Positions 1-9,135 of a stretch of DNA of 32,716 nucleotides are shown here, one piece after another. A program made the translations under genes and the position numbers. Position 1 is the first letter of the stretch. The number at the start of each line of letters is the position of its first letter. Under the pieces are notes generated by a model. That model did not search any database and had not been told where the DNA came from. It was given only the letters and a program-made list of their open reading frames with translations. Origin of the DNA: a gamma proteobacterium IMCC1989 (GTDB lineage Bacteria > Pseudomonadota > Gammaproteobacteria > Pseudomonadales > Cellvibrionaceae); NCBI GenBank assembly GCA_000209515.2, contig AEVK01000001.1, positions 1 through 32,716 of the forward strand. Direction: 5' to 3'.

Positions 1-501
<501 letters not shown>

Positions 502-635
502 CTATCCAAGCCTCTAAAACAGCCTTAACCAAACAACTACTAACCAATCGAATTAACCAAACCACAGGAGCGCATCCATCACACACCATAAAAGCCATTC
601 TCTGCACTAGCCGCGAAAAACAATCATCATATAAC

Positions 636-670
636 AAAAAAGCCCTACCGCGTTGCGATAAGGCTTTTTT
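636..670 (-). terminator. Rho-independent terminator after rpmA
   Basis: Nine-base arms AAAAAAGCC and GGCTTTTTT are perfect complements. Inside them a further six or seven pairs (TATCGC with GCGGTA, including a G-T pair) close on an AAC loop. The T-run follows the hairpin in the rpmA direction, but the A/T symmetry means it could work on either strand. It sits about 34 bases after the rpmA stop and separates the ribosomal-protein operon from obgE. Confidence 0.85.
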
Positions 671-703
671 AACATCACCCTTTTTACAGGGCAAAAAAAT
701 CAA

Positions 704-961
704 TTACGCAGTAACGACATTAACAAATTGGCGATTCTTCGGCCCTTTAATCTCAAAATGTACCGCACCATCTGCTTTTGCAAATAAAGTATGATCTTTG
801 CCTATACCCACATTATTGCCTGCATGAACCTTAGTTCCACGCTGACGAATAATAATGTTACCTGCAACAACCGCTTCCCCACCAAAACGCTTAACACCTA
901 AGCGCTTACTTACGGAATCGCGACCGTTATTAGTACTACCACCAGCTTTCTTATGCGCCAT
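704..961 (-). CDS. rpmA: 50S ribosomal protein L27
   Basis: An 85-residue protein with the canonical bacterial L27 sequence: an [16 protein letters not shown] start, then LGVKRFGGE and [17 protein letters not shown]. The flexible N-terminal arm of L27 reaches toward the peptidyl-transferase centre of the 50S subunit. The length is normal and no N-terminal cleavage extension of the Firmicutes type is present. It lies 12 bases after rplU and is surely cotranscribed with it. Transcription probably ends at the hairpin at 636-670. Confidence 0.98.
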   Translation of the reverse strand: MAHKKAGGSTNNGRDSVSKRLGVKRFGGEAVVAGNIIIRQRGTKVHAGNNVGIGKDHTLFAKADGAVHFEIKGPKNRQFVNVVTA

Positions 962-973
962 CTCTCAACACTC

Positions 974-1546
974 CTACTTAGTGAATTCTTTAGCCTGAGC
1001 GATCCAATCATCACGCTCAATACGACCTTTAAAGTTTAATTTTTCATCCATCGCTGCAACATCTGCATCTGACCATGCTGCGATTTGAGCGAAGCTAGTA
1101 ATGCCCGCTTCAGCTAATTTTTTAACTAACACTGGGCCAACACCTGACAACTTAGTTAAGTCATCCGCACCTGCTGGTGCTGCATCGGCTTTTTTAGTAG
1201 CTGCTTTTTTCTTTGCTGGTGCTTTTTTAGCGCCAGACGCCAAGATATCAGTGATTTTCACTTCGGTATACCACTGACGATGACCTTGACGTGTCATCGA
1301 ATGCTTACGTCGACGGAATTTGATAATACGGATTTTGTCGCCACGACCATGGCTTAACACTTCAGCCGAAACCGCCGCACCTTCTACAACCGGGGTGCCG
1401 ATAGTGATGTTATCACCATCAGTGACTAATAAAACTTCGTCAAACTGGATAGTGTCACCAGTTGCCGCTTCAATTTTTTCTAATTTAAGGACTTCGCCTT
1501 CTGTTACACGGTGCTGCTTACCACCACTTTTAATTACTGCGTACAT
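974..1546 (-). CDS. rplU: 50S ribosomal protein L21 with C-terminal helix-hairpin-helix extension
   Basis: Residues 1-105 are a normal L21 (start [14 protein letters not shown], then [17 protein letters not shown]), a 23S rRNA-binding protein of the large subunit. I chose the ATG at 1544-1546 because it gives the family N-terminus and has a GGAG ribosome binding site 6 bases upstream; an in-frame ATG 15 bases earlier would add five residues and has no such site. The protein is 190 residues, almost twice the usual size. After an Ala/Lys-rich linker (about 106-127) comes a compact domain with the helix-hairpin-helix signature [17 protein letters not shown] and the end [17 protein letters not shown]. 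Comparable L21 tails are familiar from alphaproteobacteria. First gene of rplU-rpmA, with a promoter candidate at 1682-1710. Confidence 0.96.
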   Translation of the reverse strand: MYAVIKSGGKQHRVTEGEVLKLEKIEAATGDTIQFDEVLLVTDGDNITIGTPVVEGAAVSAEVLSHGRGDKIRIIKFRRRKHSMTRQGHRQWYTEVKITDILASGAKKAPAKKKAATKKADAAPAGADDLTKLSGVGPVLVKKLAEAGITSFAQIAAWSDADVAAMDEKLNFKGRIERDDWIAQAKEFTK

Positions 1547-1960
1547 TTTTGCTCCAATCATTGTGTCACTGAACTCATGGACGACACTAAGTGCTGATTT
1601 ACCCGTTATTCATTCTGCGCGGACACAAAATAAAATCCACCTCGGGACAGCTCTCACCTCAATTTATTAAATACTATGACTATTACATTAACAGCAATAA
1701 GTATTAACAACTTTTTCTAAGGCACTTGCGGCGTATATAGATCATTAAGTAAATTTAGGGGTGCGAATTCTACGACATTTACTTTGCGCAAGCAACGTTT
1801 TATAGCTGCAAGCGGAAACTTTAGACAAAACCGTCATAAACCAAGCCATATCCCGCATAAAGACTTACAATCCTTGACACCAAGAAGCCTCACCCATAGC
1901 ATCACTTACCAAAATCATATACACATTCAAAAATTAATACAGATAAGAAGTAACCAATTT
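1547..1960. other. Divergent intergenic region rplU / ispB
   Basis: A 414-base gap between divergently transcribed genes. It holds the rplU promoter candidate (1682-1710) and an untranslated rplU leader of about 130 bases. On the plus strand a TTGACA at 1874-1879 could be the -35 element of an ispB promoter, but the matching -10 is poor (CATAGC). The frame of ispB stays open upstream to a TTG at 1784, but that stretch does not look like prenyltransferase and I treat it as leader. Confidence 0.5.
1682..1710 (-). promoter_or_regulatory. Sigma-70 promoter candidate for rplU-rpmA
   Basis: Read on the minus strand: TTGTTA, a 17-base spacer, then TGTAAT (five of six consensus -10 positions). Transcription would begin near 1675, giving a leader of about 130 bases before the rplU ATG. 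It is the best-spaced promoter-like element in the gap. It is inferred from consensus matching only. Confidence 0.5.
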
Positions 1961-2926
1961 ATGCCTCACTCCTTTCACCAAGCAGTTGCACGCGACTTTG
2001 AAGCAGTTAACCAGCTAATTCTCGGCCAAATACACTCTGATGTAGGACTGGTAGAAGATATTGGACAATACCTTATCGAAGCTGGCGGCAAACGACTACG
2101 CCCGCTACTCGTCCTTTTAGTCTCTAATGCGTTGCAATACCAAGGGGATAAACACCATGATTTAGCGGCAATCATAGAATTTATTCACTCTGCGACTTTG
2201 CTGCATGACGATGTGGTCGACATGTCCGACCTACGCCGAGGGCGACTGACAGCCAACGCTAAATGGGGAAACGCTCCAAGTGTATTGGTCGGCGACTTTT
2301 TATATTCTCGGGCGTTTCAAATGATGGTAGCCGTTGGCGACATGAGCATCATGAAAATACTATCTGACACCACTAACCTGATATCAGAAGGTGAAGTACA
2401 ACAGCTCATCAATGCAAAAAAACCTGATATCAGCGAAAAAGGCTACTTTGAAGTCATACATAAAAAAACAGCTATACTTTTTGAAGCCGCCTGTGAAACG
2501 GCTGCAACATTATCTGGGGCAGAAGAGACGCTAAGACGCCAACTAACTGCTTACGGCTATCATGTAGGCATCGCGTTTCAGCTTATTGACGATGCGCTTG
2601 ATTATACTGGCAACACAGAAGAGCTAGGCAAAAATGTTGGCGATGACTTGGCCGAAGGCAAACCGACACTGCCATTAATTTATGCCATGAGCAATAGTAG
2701 CGAAGAGCAATCAGCTATGATCGCTGACAGCATTCGCAACGGAGATAAATCCCAGCTTTCACAGATAATTAATATTATTCGCGATTCTGGCGCTCTTGAT
2801 TACACACTTAATTTAGCAAAAGAGCATGCTATGTCCGCCATAAAAACATTGGATGCACTACCCGATTCAACTTACAAGCAGGCCATGATTGACCTCGCAG
2901 AATTTTCAATTTCTCGATCCAATTAA
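1961..2926 (+). CDS. ispB: Octaprenyl diphosphate synthase
   Basis: Trans-polyprenyl diphosphate synthase that condenses isopentenyl-PP with farnesyl-PP to make the ubiquinone/menaquinone side chain. Starting at the ATG at 1961 (MPHSFHQAVARDF) gives 321 residues, almost exactly the family length. The open frame extends 59 codons upstream to a TTG, but those residues are unlike the family. Visible motifs are GGKRLRP (42-48), the first aspartate-rich motif DDVVD (83-87) followed by RRG, and the second aspartate-rich motif DDALD (210-214) in FQLIDDALDYTG. It is divergent from rplU, the standard gammaproteobacterial context. pgi follows 33 bases downstream and may be cotranscribed. Confidence 0.95.
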   Translation: MPHSFHQAVARDFEAVNQLILGQIHSDVGLVEDIGQYLIEAGGKRLRPLLVLLVSNALQYQGDKHHDLAAIIEFIHSATLLHDDVVDMSDLRRGRLTANAKWGNAPSVLVGDFLYSRAFQMMVAVGDMSIMKILSDTTNLISEGEVQQLINAKKPDISEKGYFEVIHKKTAILFEAACETAATLSGAEETLRRQLTAYGYHVGIAFQLIDDALDYTGNTEELGKNVGDDLAEGKPTLPLIYAMSNSSEEQSAMIADSIRNGDKSQLSQIINIIRDSGALDYTLNLAKEHAMSAIKTLDALPDSTYKQAMIDLAEFSISRSN

Positions 2927-2959
2927 ACAACGAACAGTAGATCACTACCTAGAGAATCC

Positions 2960-4573
2960 ATGAAACCATTTAATGCCAAATCATACCCTGCCTTACGAGA
3001 AAATCACGAAGAATTAAAAACATACTCGTTGCGACGATTATTCGAAGAAGACACGCTCAGAGCAAACCATTTTTCTGTTGAACTTGACGGAATGTATTTC
3101 GATTATTCAAAAAATCATCTTAGTGCCAAAACCTTAAAGCTATTAGATGATCTAGCTAACGAATGCGGCTTACCGAAAGCCATTCAACATTTATTTTCTG
3201 GTGAACATGTTAATAACACAGAGAATCGTCCGGCATTGCATACCTCTTTACGCCACAGAGGCGAAAAACTCACGGATCAACAGCAAGCGGCAATAGACAC
3301 ACAAAAGCAGATGAGACGTTACGTTGATCGAATTCATGCTAATGAGTGGCTTGGCTATACAAACAAGCCTATTTCTACGGTTGTCAATATTGGTATTGGC
3401 GGATCCGACCTAGGCCCCCGAATGGTAACCCAAGCACTATCAGGCAGCAAAATATGGGCTGGCGAAGTACTATTTGTTGCCAACATTGATGGCGCAGACA
3501 TCTCTGATACATTACGCGATCTTGATCCCGAAACGACTCTTTTTATCACCGCCTCTAAATCGTTCACCACTGCAGAGACGCTCACCAACACACTGACAGC
3601 AAAACAATGGTTGATTCAAGCCGGCTGTAAAGAAACCGAGTTAGCCCATCATTTTATTGCCATCACAACAAACATTGATGCCGCAAAAGCTATCGGTGTT
3701 GACGAAGATAATATCCTACCTCTCTGGGACTGGGTAGGGGGAAGATATTCCCTTTGGTCCGCAATAGGCTTACCTATTGCTATATCAACAGGTATGGATA
3801 ATTTCGAAGATTTATTGGCTGGCGCTAACATGATGGATGAACACTACAAAAACGCTGACCTCTCTGAAAACATGCCGGCCATCGCTGCATTCTGTAGCTT
3901 TTGGTACAGCCAATTCTGGAAATCACAATCTCACGCAGTGCTCCCTTACGCCCAACGCTTATGCCGATTACCGGCTTATCTGCAACAGCTCGATATGGAA
4001 AGCCTCGGAAAAAGTATCACCAAAGAAGGCGAAACCATTGATTACCATACGGGCAATATTATATGGGGAACGGAGGGGTCAAACGGACAGCACAGCTTTC
4101 ATCAATTATTGCATCAAGGCACTCATGTTATTCCTGCCGATTTCATCTTAATCAATCAGCCTATGAGCCCACTAACTGAGCAACACATGCAGTTGCAAGC
4201 TTGTGGGATTAGTCAATCCCAAGCGTTACTACAAGGCAAAACACTTAAAGATGCAATGAAAGAGCTTGAGAGTCTGGGCCTAGAGCAGAAAGAAATAGAG
4301 CGCCTAGCACCTCATAAAATAGTTGCAGGAAACAAACCTAGTAACACGATTATTTTAGATAGCCTAAGCCCAAAAAACCTCGGGGCTCTTCTTGCGTTTT
4401 ACGAACACAAGGTACACGCCCTTAGCGTACTACTTGATATCAACCCTTTCGATCAATGGGGAGTAGAACTAGGAAAACAACTCGCAAAACCTATTGCAGA
4501 GTCGCTGAAGCAAAAGAAAGTTGATTCCAAATGGGACAGCTCTACAAGAACCCTTATCGAGAAACTAATATGA
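2960..4573 (+). CDS. pgi: Glucose-6-phosphate isomerase
   Basis: Interconverts glucose-6-phosphate and fructose-6-phosphate in the cytoplasm. The 537-residue protein carries IGIGGSDLGP, the SKSFTTAETLTN sugar-phosphate loop and WVGGRYSLWSAIG. It also has the segment holding the catalytic glutamate and histidine (GTEGSNGQHSFHQ, Glu near residue 372) and the C-terminal lysine motif GVELGKQLA (Lys near 506). All key residues expected for the family are present. It lies just downstream of ispB and ends 34 bases tail-to-tail from the EPS export operon, which places a hexose-phosphate entry enzyme at the edge of the EPS locus. No clear terminator is visible in the 34-base convergent gap. Confidence 0.97.
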   Translation: MKPFNAKSYPALRENHEELKTYSLRRLFEEDTLRANHFSVELDGMYFDYSKNHLSAKTLKLLDDLANECGLPKAIQHLFSGEHVNNTENRPALHTSLRHRGEKLTDQQQAAIDTQKQMRRYVDRIHANEWLGYTNKPISTVVNIGIGGSDLGPRMVTQALSGSKIWAGEVLFVANIDGADISDTLRDLDPETTLFITASKSFTTAETLTNTLTAKQWLIQAGCKETELAHHFIAITTNIDAAKAIGVDEDNILPLWDWVGGRYSLWSAIGLPIAISTGMDNFEDLLAGANMMDEHYKNADLSENMPAIAAFCSFWYSQFWKSQSHAVLPYAQRLCRLPAYLQQLDMESLGKSITKEGETIDYHTGNIIWGTEGSNGQHSFHQLLHQGTHVIPADFILINQPMSPLTEQHMQLQACGISQSQALLQGKTLKDAMKELESLGLEQKEIERLAPHKIVAGNKPSNTIILDSLSPKNLGALLAFYEHKVHALSVLLDINPFDQWGVELGKQLAKPIAESLKQKKVDSKWDSSTRTLIEKLI

Positions 4574-4607
4574 TTCAAAGCACATAAAAGGTAGGGAATA
4601 AACACAT

Positions 4608-5321
4608 TTATTGAACAGGCCGCTCAAGCTCTGCGCATGCCTGACGCATCCGACCGACTGTCAAAATAGGATCCACCAATACATTACACACTAAAGGCCA
4701 TGCACCCAAACGGTCTACCACGCGTATCGCTCTTAACTCACTATAAGGCTTACTTGTCATCGCAACAAAAATATCGATGGTTTTGCCCTTAAGTACATTG
4801 TTAAAACGAGGCCAGTGAATTAAGCCAGCCTCAAGCAAAATAGTTTGGACTCCTGCTTCCCAATCACCAAGCTCTATACTTTTATCCCACACTTGCTCAA
4901 ATTCATAGTCAATCTGATCACCTATTGACTTAAGCTGCAACAAGCTTGCCCATGCCATTGGCCACGTAGGACGCATTTCTATAGACCGTCGTAGAGGCTC
5001 TAAACCTGCATTAACGATATTTTGGGCTTCTTCGAAAGATTCTATAGGAACATCCTGAACAAAAAAACGCCAAAAGTGTAATCGACCCAGCAGTTCTGGA
5101 TAATTAGGATTGAAAGGGTCAATTTTCATAGCCAAACGAACAGAGCTAATCGCATCATCCCATTCCTGCCTTGCATCAACCTCTCCTTGTGCACTCCACT
5201 CTCTTTCATAATCAAACGCGCTATCTGCAACATAGCCCGCTAGCGCTTTTGAAAAAACGAAAGCCATTAACAAAATTAAAGGAATCAATAGTAGGTATCG
5301 GCTTTTATAGAGGATATTCAT
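4608..5321 (-). CDS. VpsP-like membrane-anchored protein of the EPS operon
   Basis: A 237-residue protein with one N-terminal hydrophobic segment (about residues 9-28, YLLLIPLILLMAFVFSKALA) and a soluble, probably periplasmic remainder. The remainder is helical and TPR-like: the stretch around DAISSVRLAMKIDPFNPNYP has the spacing of a tetratricopeptide helix pair. No catalytic motif is visible. It is the last gene of an operon that matches the order of Vibrio vpsM-N-O-P, and its size, anchor and position match VpsP-family proteins, whose biochemical role is not established. The assignment rests mainly on context and architecture, so another EPS-associated TPR protein is possible. A scaffold for the export machinery is plausible but unproven. 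Confidence 0.6.
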   Translation of the reverse strand: MNILYKSRYLLLIPLILLMAFVFSKALAGYVADSAFDYEREWSAQGEVDARQEWDDAISSVRLAMKIDPFNPNYPELLGRLHFWRFFVQDVPIESFEEAQNIVNAGLEPLRRSIEMRPTWPMAWASLLQLKSIGDQIDYEFEQVWDKSIELGDWEAGVQTILLEAGLIHWPRFNNVLKGKTIDIFVAMTSKPYSELRAIRVVDRLGAWPLVCNVLVDPILTVGRMRQACAELERPVQ

Positions 5322-5358
5322 TAGTACACATTACTCATTCGTCACTAGCGAAAGAAAA

Positions 5359-6084
5359 TTATTCAAACTGGCAGGAAACAATCTTCCAAGGATTATCTAC
5401 GACCAAACGATTCGCCATTTCGGCTCCAACAATGACGGCTGCGGCATCACGCCCTTCGTCTAAACTAGGCGGGCGACGCTTTAAATTATGAGCATCGGTC
5501 GCCAATACAGTCACAATACCCATTTCTAATATTTGCACCGCCCTATCTCTTGCTGTCGAACCAAATCGACCGGCAATAGAGCCTGCGGTTACCTGAAAAA
5601 GGCAACCCGAATCTACTAGAGGCTGTATTTTTTCAAGATTCCTTAAAATATCTTTATTGCGTTCAGGGTGGGCAATTAACGGACGGATATTACGCTGCAT
5701 TAACCATTGCACCATTTGCGGCATACCTGTGGGGATATGACTATGAGGCATTTCAATCAAAATGACGTAGTTGCTCCCCCATTTGCCCAAAAAAGGCACT
5801 TGGTGATTCGCCACCATCTGTAAAGCATCAAGCCCCACTCTCAACTCACCAGACATACCGACAATTAAAGGAATATTCTTATCAGCCAATGCCTTTTTGA
5901 ATGTGTCAACGCTTGAGCGAATCGTTAATGCTTCATTAGACCAGCGCCCGGGATGAATATGAGGAGTAACAACAGAGTGAGTAACACCCCTCTCAACGGC
6001 ATATTGCGCTAACGCCAAGGACTCATCCATGGATGAAGGCCCGTCATCTATACCGGCTAGCAAGTGACAATGTATATCAATCAT
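5359..6084 (-). CDS. PHP-type tyrosine-protein phosphatase (CpsB/YwqE family)
   Basis: A 241-residue metal-dependent phosphatase of the polymerase/histidinol-phosphatase (PHP) fold. It starts with DIHCHLLAGIDDGP (His5, His7). It also shows VTPHIHPG (His42, His44), SGELRV (Glu80), LIAHPERN (His139) and ATDAHNLKRRPP (Asp197, His199), so the full set of metal-binding positions of CpsB/YwqE enzymes is present. This family dephosphorylates the tyrosine-rich tail of bacterial BY-kinases, and here the gene lies 42 bases after such a kinase. Most gammaproteobacterial EPS operons carry a low-molecular-weight Cys-based phosphatase (Wzb, VpsU) instead, and none is seen in this window. ATG start at 6084 puts the first His pair right at the N-terminus, as in the family. 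Confidence 0.9.
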   Translation of the reverse strand: MIDIHCHLLAGIDDGPSSMDESLALAQYAVERGVTHSVVTPHIHPGRWSNEALTIRSSVDTFKKALADKNIPLIVGMSGELRVGLDALQMVANHQVPFLGKWGSNYVILIEMPHSHIPTGMPQMVQWLMQRNIRPLIAHPERNKDILRNLEKIQPLVDSGCLFQVTAGSIAGRFGSTARDRAVQILEMGIVTVLATDAHNLKRRPPSLDEGRDAAAVIVGAEMANRLVVDNPWKIVSCQFE

Positions 6085-6126
6085 TCGACATTTACCGTCT
6101 TCATCACTTCATCCACAGATCGCTCG

Positions 6127-8439
6127 CTATGCATTGGTGTCCCCATATGCATAGCCATAGTTTTCATAATACTCCGACTCATACCCTGACTGTTTTTTCA
6201 TCTTTTCTACATCGACCTGATTCAAAACAACACCAGAAAAACGCGCTTGAGTTTCACTTAAACGGCGTAAACCTTTCTTAATTAGTGGCGTTGAAGCACC
6301 ATCTGAGCGTACAACATAAATTAATGCATCTGCATGCGTAGCAATGACTAGTGAATCGCTAACAGCCTGTATTGGTGCAGAGTCGATCAATATCCGGTCA
6401 TACTTCTCTTTAAGAGAATTAAGCACTAATGAAAAACGATCCCCCGCAATCAAGTCCAGCGGGTTCCCTAATACAACCCCAGCGGTAATAATATCGACCT
6501 CTGAATTTGGCAATCGTGTCACACACTCTTCTAAACCTGCTGTACCGGCAATCAGATTGGACAAGCCCGGTGTCAATAACGATATATCTAACGCTTTACC
6601 TATTGAAGGCTTCCTCATATCAGCATCAATCAGCAATACTTTCTCCATCTGCCCCAGCGCATGCGCAAGACAAAGTGACACCGTAGACTTACCTTCATTA
6701 GGTACAGTAGATGTAACAACAGTGACCTTTGCCGGTTTATCCAAGCAAGATAAAACGAAGCTAGTTCGAACAGTTCGTACGGCCTCAGCAAAATGCCACT
6801 TTTCATCGGATAAAAAGCCAAGAAAAGGGGAATCGTCTTTATTGGATTTATCCAAAGGCAAGTAGCCCAGCAAAGGAACACGCAAACGCTCCTCAACATC
6901 CTCAGGGCTCTTAATTGTATTATCGAGCCAGTCCAACAACAAAATAACTCCAGCAGCAAAAAAAGCACTAAAAAAAACAGCTGCCATAACAATTTTTTTC
7001 TTTTCCGGCTTAGATGGGTGATCGGGTGGCAAAGCTTCGTCTATAACGCGCGCATTAACCGCCTCTAAGTTTGCAGTCTCGTTCGTCTCTTTCCCTCTAT
7101 TGAGAAAGACCTCGTAAACCTGACGATTGGCATCCACTTCGCGCTCAAGCTCTCGGAGAGAAAATTCCTTGCGACTGACATTTTGTAAACGGCTTTTAAC
7201 GTTAGCAATTTGCCTTCTTAGTTCTCTTTCTGCATCCTGAGCGGCCAAATAACCAACATTCAAACCTCTAGCAACATTATCAACTTGCACCTTCAACTCT
7301 TCCTCTACTTGGGAGAGATCTGATAGCGCAGACACCATTCTAGGGTGTTTTTTTCCGTAACGATCACCAAGCTCAGCGACCAAACGCTTGGCCGTTGCTC
7401 TGGATTCTATTAGACCTTGAACAACTGTATTATTAGAGACCACCGGCAACGCCAACATACGATCAACGCTCAATTTACTCTGGGAGATCTGTTTGTAGAG
7501 TGCTCTAGCATCATTTTTTGTTCGCGTCGCCTCTACCAAACTTTGGGTCAATTGCTCTAACTCTGCCACGTCAATAGAGCGTACATCACCAGTATCAATC
7601 AACTGCTCTCGCTCACGGAAGTTTTGCAACTCTTGCTCTGATTCACGTAATGTTTGGCGCAAACTACCTAAACGGTCACTCAACCAAGCGCTAGCCTTTT
7701 GCGTGACTTCAAGCTTAGCCTCCAAATGACTCTCAATGTAAACATCTGCAAACTCATTCGCAATATCGGCTGCTAGCTGTGGATCACCTGCAGACGCTTG
7801 AATACTGATTAATTTAGTTCCATAAACAGGAATAATAATAATAGACCTCATTATTTGATCAATAATAAGTTTACGGAGGTATGGATTACCTCCATCTTCT
7901 TCAGAAGGCAATATTGCTACGCTATTACGTTCAACAGTGTCATCAACTTGCTCACTAACCACTTCATTTTCAGCGATATCAGCATCTCTGGAAATTAGAG
8001 AAGAAAATAATTTTTTTGCTGATTCAACAGAAAAAGCTGAAGACTGATCGACTTTATTTGGCGCAAACAATGGATGCTCTATTAGACGCATACGATCGAC
8101 CACTCGTCCCGCAATCGCTCGTGACTTAAATATTTCTAGCTGAGTTCTCAAATAAGACCGATCACGAGTATCCACCTGATAAACATCTTCAAAAGAAACG
8201 ACATTAGCTCGCTGATTTTCTATCAGCAATGTTGTTTTAGCAAAAAAAACTGGGGGCAATGACAGTGCATAAAAAACTGAAAAAACTCCCACAAATAGGG
8301 AGAACATCATAATTTTCCATAAATTTCGCATCATCAATCGATAATAATGCATTAAGTCCATCCCGCTATCGCTTGGTAGAGTCTGGACCACACCGCCATA
8401 AGTCGCATTTTTCGATGGTGTAAAGTTAATTTCATTCAT
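6127..8439 (-). CDS. wzc: Wzc/VpsO-type polysaccharide co-polymerase and BY-kinase
   Basis: A 770-residue inner-membrane protein that combines chain-length control with an autophosphorylating tyrosine kinase. Order of parts: Wzz domain with a first membrane segment (about 39-61); a long periplasmic region with heptad-like helices (residues 230-440); a second membrane segment (about 480-500, preceded by PSKPEKKK); then the kinase. The kinase has Walker A PNEGKSTVS (Lys584), Walker A' LLIDADMRKP and Walker B ILIDSAPIQA. The last 20 residues hold six tyrosines (GYESEYYENYGYAYG), the substrate cluster typical of Wzc. It sits between the Wza-like protein and the PHP phosphatase, giving a kinase/phosphatase pair for cycling polymerisation and export. 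Confidence 0.95.
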   Translation of the reverse strand: MNEINFTPSKNATYGGVVQTLPSDSGMDLMHYYRLMMRNLWKIMMFSLFVGVFSVFYALSLPPVFFAKTTLLIENQRANVVSFEDVYQVDTRDRSYLRTQLEIFKSRAIAGRVVDRMRLIEHPLFAPNKVDQSSAFSVESAKKLFSSLISRDADIAENEVVSEQVDDTVERNSVAILPSEEDGGNPYLRKLIIDQIMRSIIIIPVYGTKLISIQASAGDPQLAADIANEFADVYIESHLEAKLEVTQKASAWLSDRLGSLRQTLRESEQELQNFREREQLIDTGDVRSIDVAELEQLTQSLVEATRTKNDARALYKQISQSKLSVDRMLALPVVSNNTVVQGLIESRATAKRLVAELGDRYGKKHPRMVSALSDLSQVEEELKVQVDNVARGLNVGYLAAQDAERELRRQIANVKSRLQNVSRKEFSLRELEREVDANRQVYEVFLNRGKETNETANLEAVNARVIDEALPPDHPSKPEKKKIVMAAVFFSAFFAAGVILLLDWLDNTIKSPEDVEERLRVPLLGYLPLDKSNKDDSPFLGFLSDEKWHFAEAVRTVRTSFVLSCLDKPAKVTVVTSTVPNEGKSTVSLCLAHALGQMEKVLLIDADMRKPSIGKALDISLLTPGLSNLIAGTAGLEECVTRLPNSEVDIITAGVVLGNPLDLIAGDRFSLVLNSLKEKYDRILIDSAPIQAVSDSLVIATHADALIYVVRSDGASTPLIKKGLRRLSETQARFSGVVLNQVDVEKMKKQSGYESEYYENYGYAYGDTNA

Positions 8440-8512
8440 ACAAAAAAGCCTACTTAATACATCATTTTTGGTAATGGTAAAAATTTATGTGGGGGTAACA
8501 TTATGAAAAACG

Positions 8513-9067
8513 CTAGAAAAAACGCTGTTTTACCGTAATCACATCTCCTGGCTTAACTGACGAGTTTAATTGCACTCGCGCTGGAGAGCGATTTTCTGAA
8601 CTATCAGAGATAATATATATTTTATTTTGGGCGGCTCTAGGCGTAAAGCCACCTGCTAAGCTGATAGCCTTACGAACAGTGAGTCCTGGCAAAAAAGCAA
8701 AACCTCCCGGCTGCCTCACTTCACCGTTAACATAAAATCGTCGATAAGTGACGACGGTTACGCTCACTTTTGGGTTAACAAGAAACCCTTCTTTTAAACC
8801 CGTCTCTATTTTTTCTTGAACCTCTGTTACAGTTAAACCAAAAACTTCCAGCTCGCCCAAAAAAGGAAAAGAAATAACACCCAAATCATTTAACTGTGTC
8901 TCGACCGATAAGTCATCTTCACCATAAACTTTTATGCTCACCAAATCTCCATAACCTAAAGAATAAGCAGATGATAAGTCAGCAATACTTATGGAGGAAA
9001 AAATGCACAACATCAAACAAATAATATAGCGCTGTATGTATATACGATAATCGAGTTTGTTATTCAT
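8513..9067 (-). CDS. Short Wza-like polysaccharide export protein (VpsN type)
   Basis: A 184-residue secreted protein with the polysaccharide-export (Poly_export) domain (YSLGYGDLVSIKVYGEDDLS, then LGVISFPFLGELEVFGLTV) and an SLBB-like region (FYVNGEVRQPGGFAFLPG, then VRKAISLAGGFTPRA). It lacks the extra C-terminal domains and helix of full Wza, as in short VpsN/GfcE-type members, so a separate outer-membrane partner is expected; the barrel protein encoded just upstream is the candidate. I chose the ATG at 9065-9067 because an AAGGAT ribosome binding site lies 4 bases upstream; a start 21 bases earlier has none. The signal peptide appears to end at SIA before Asp, with no convincing lipobox. 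The final residues are VKQRFF. Confidence 0.9.
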   Translation of the reverse strand: MNNKLDYRIYIQRYIICLMLCIFSSISIADLSSAYSLGYGDLVSIKVYGEDDLSVETQLNDLGVISFPFLGELEVFGLTVTEVQEKIETGLKEGFLVNPKVSVTVVTYRRFYVNGEVRQPGGFAFLPGLTVRKAISLAGGFTPRAAQNKIYIISDSSENRSPARVQLNSSVKPGDVITVKQRFF

Positions 9068-9135
9068 ATAATCCTTGGTGCATATCATTTACTATTTAAA
9101 AAGAACTTAAAAAAGCAGAGGCTGTGACAGACCAC

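Noticed and set aside
1320-1670. 116-codon open frame on the plus strand
   Set aside because: Antisense to rplU, whose protein is unmistakable.
1784-1960. Upstream in-frame extension of ispB to a TTG start
   Set aside because: The added 59 residues are unlike prenyltransferases, and the internal ATG at 1961 gives the normal family length and N-terminus.
3837-4151. 104-codon open frame on the plus strand
   Set aside because: Lies entirely inside pgi in another frame; pgi motifs are continuous across it.
8940-9067. Lipoprotein signal in the short Wza-like protein
   Set aside because: The Cys residues in the signal region (around LMLC) do not fit a lipobox; cleavage after SIA by the ordinary signal peptidase fits better.
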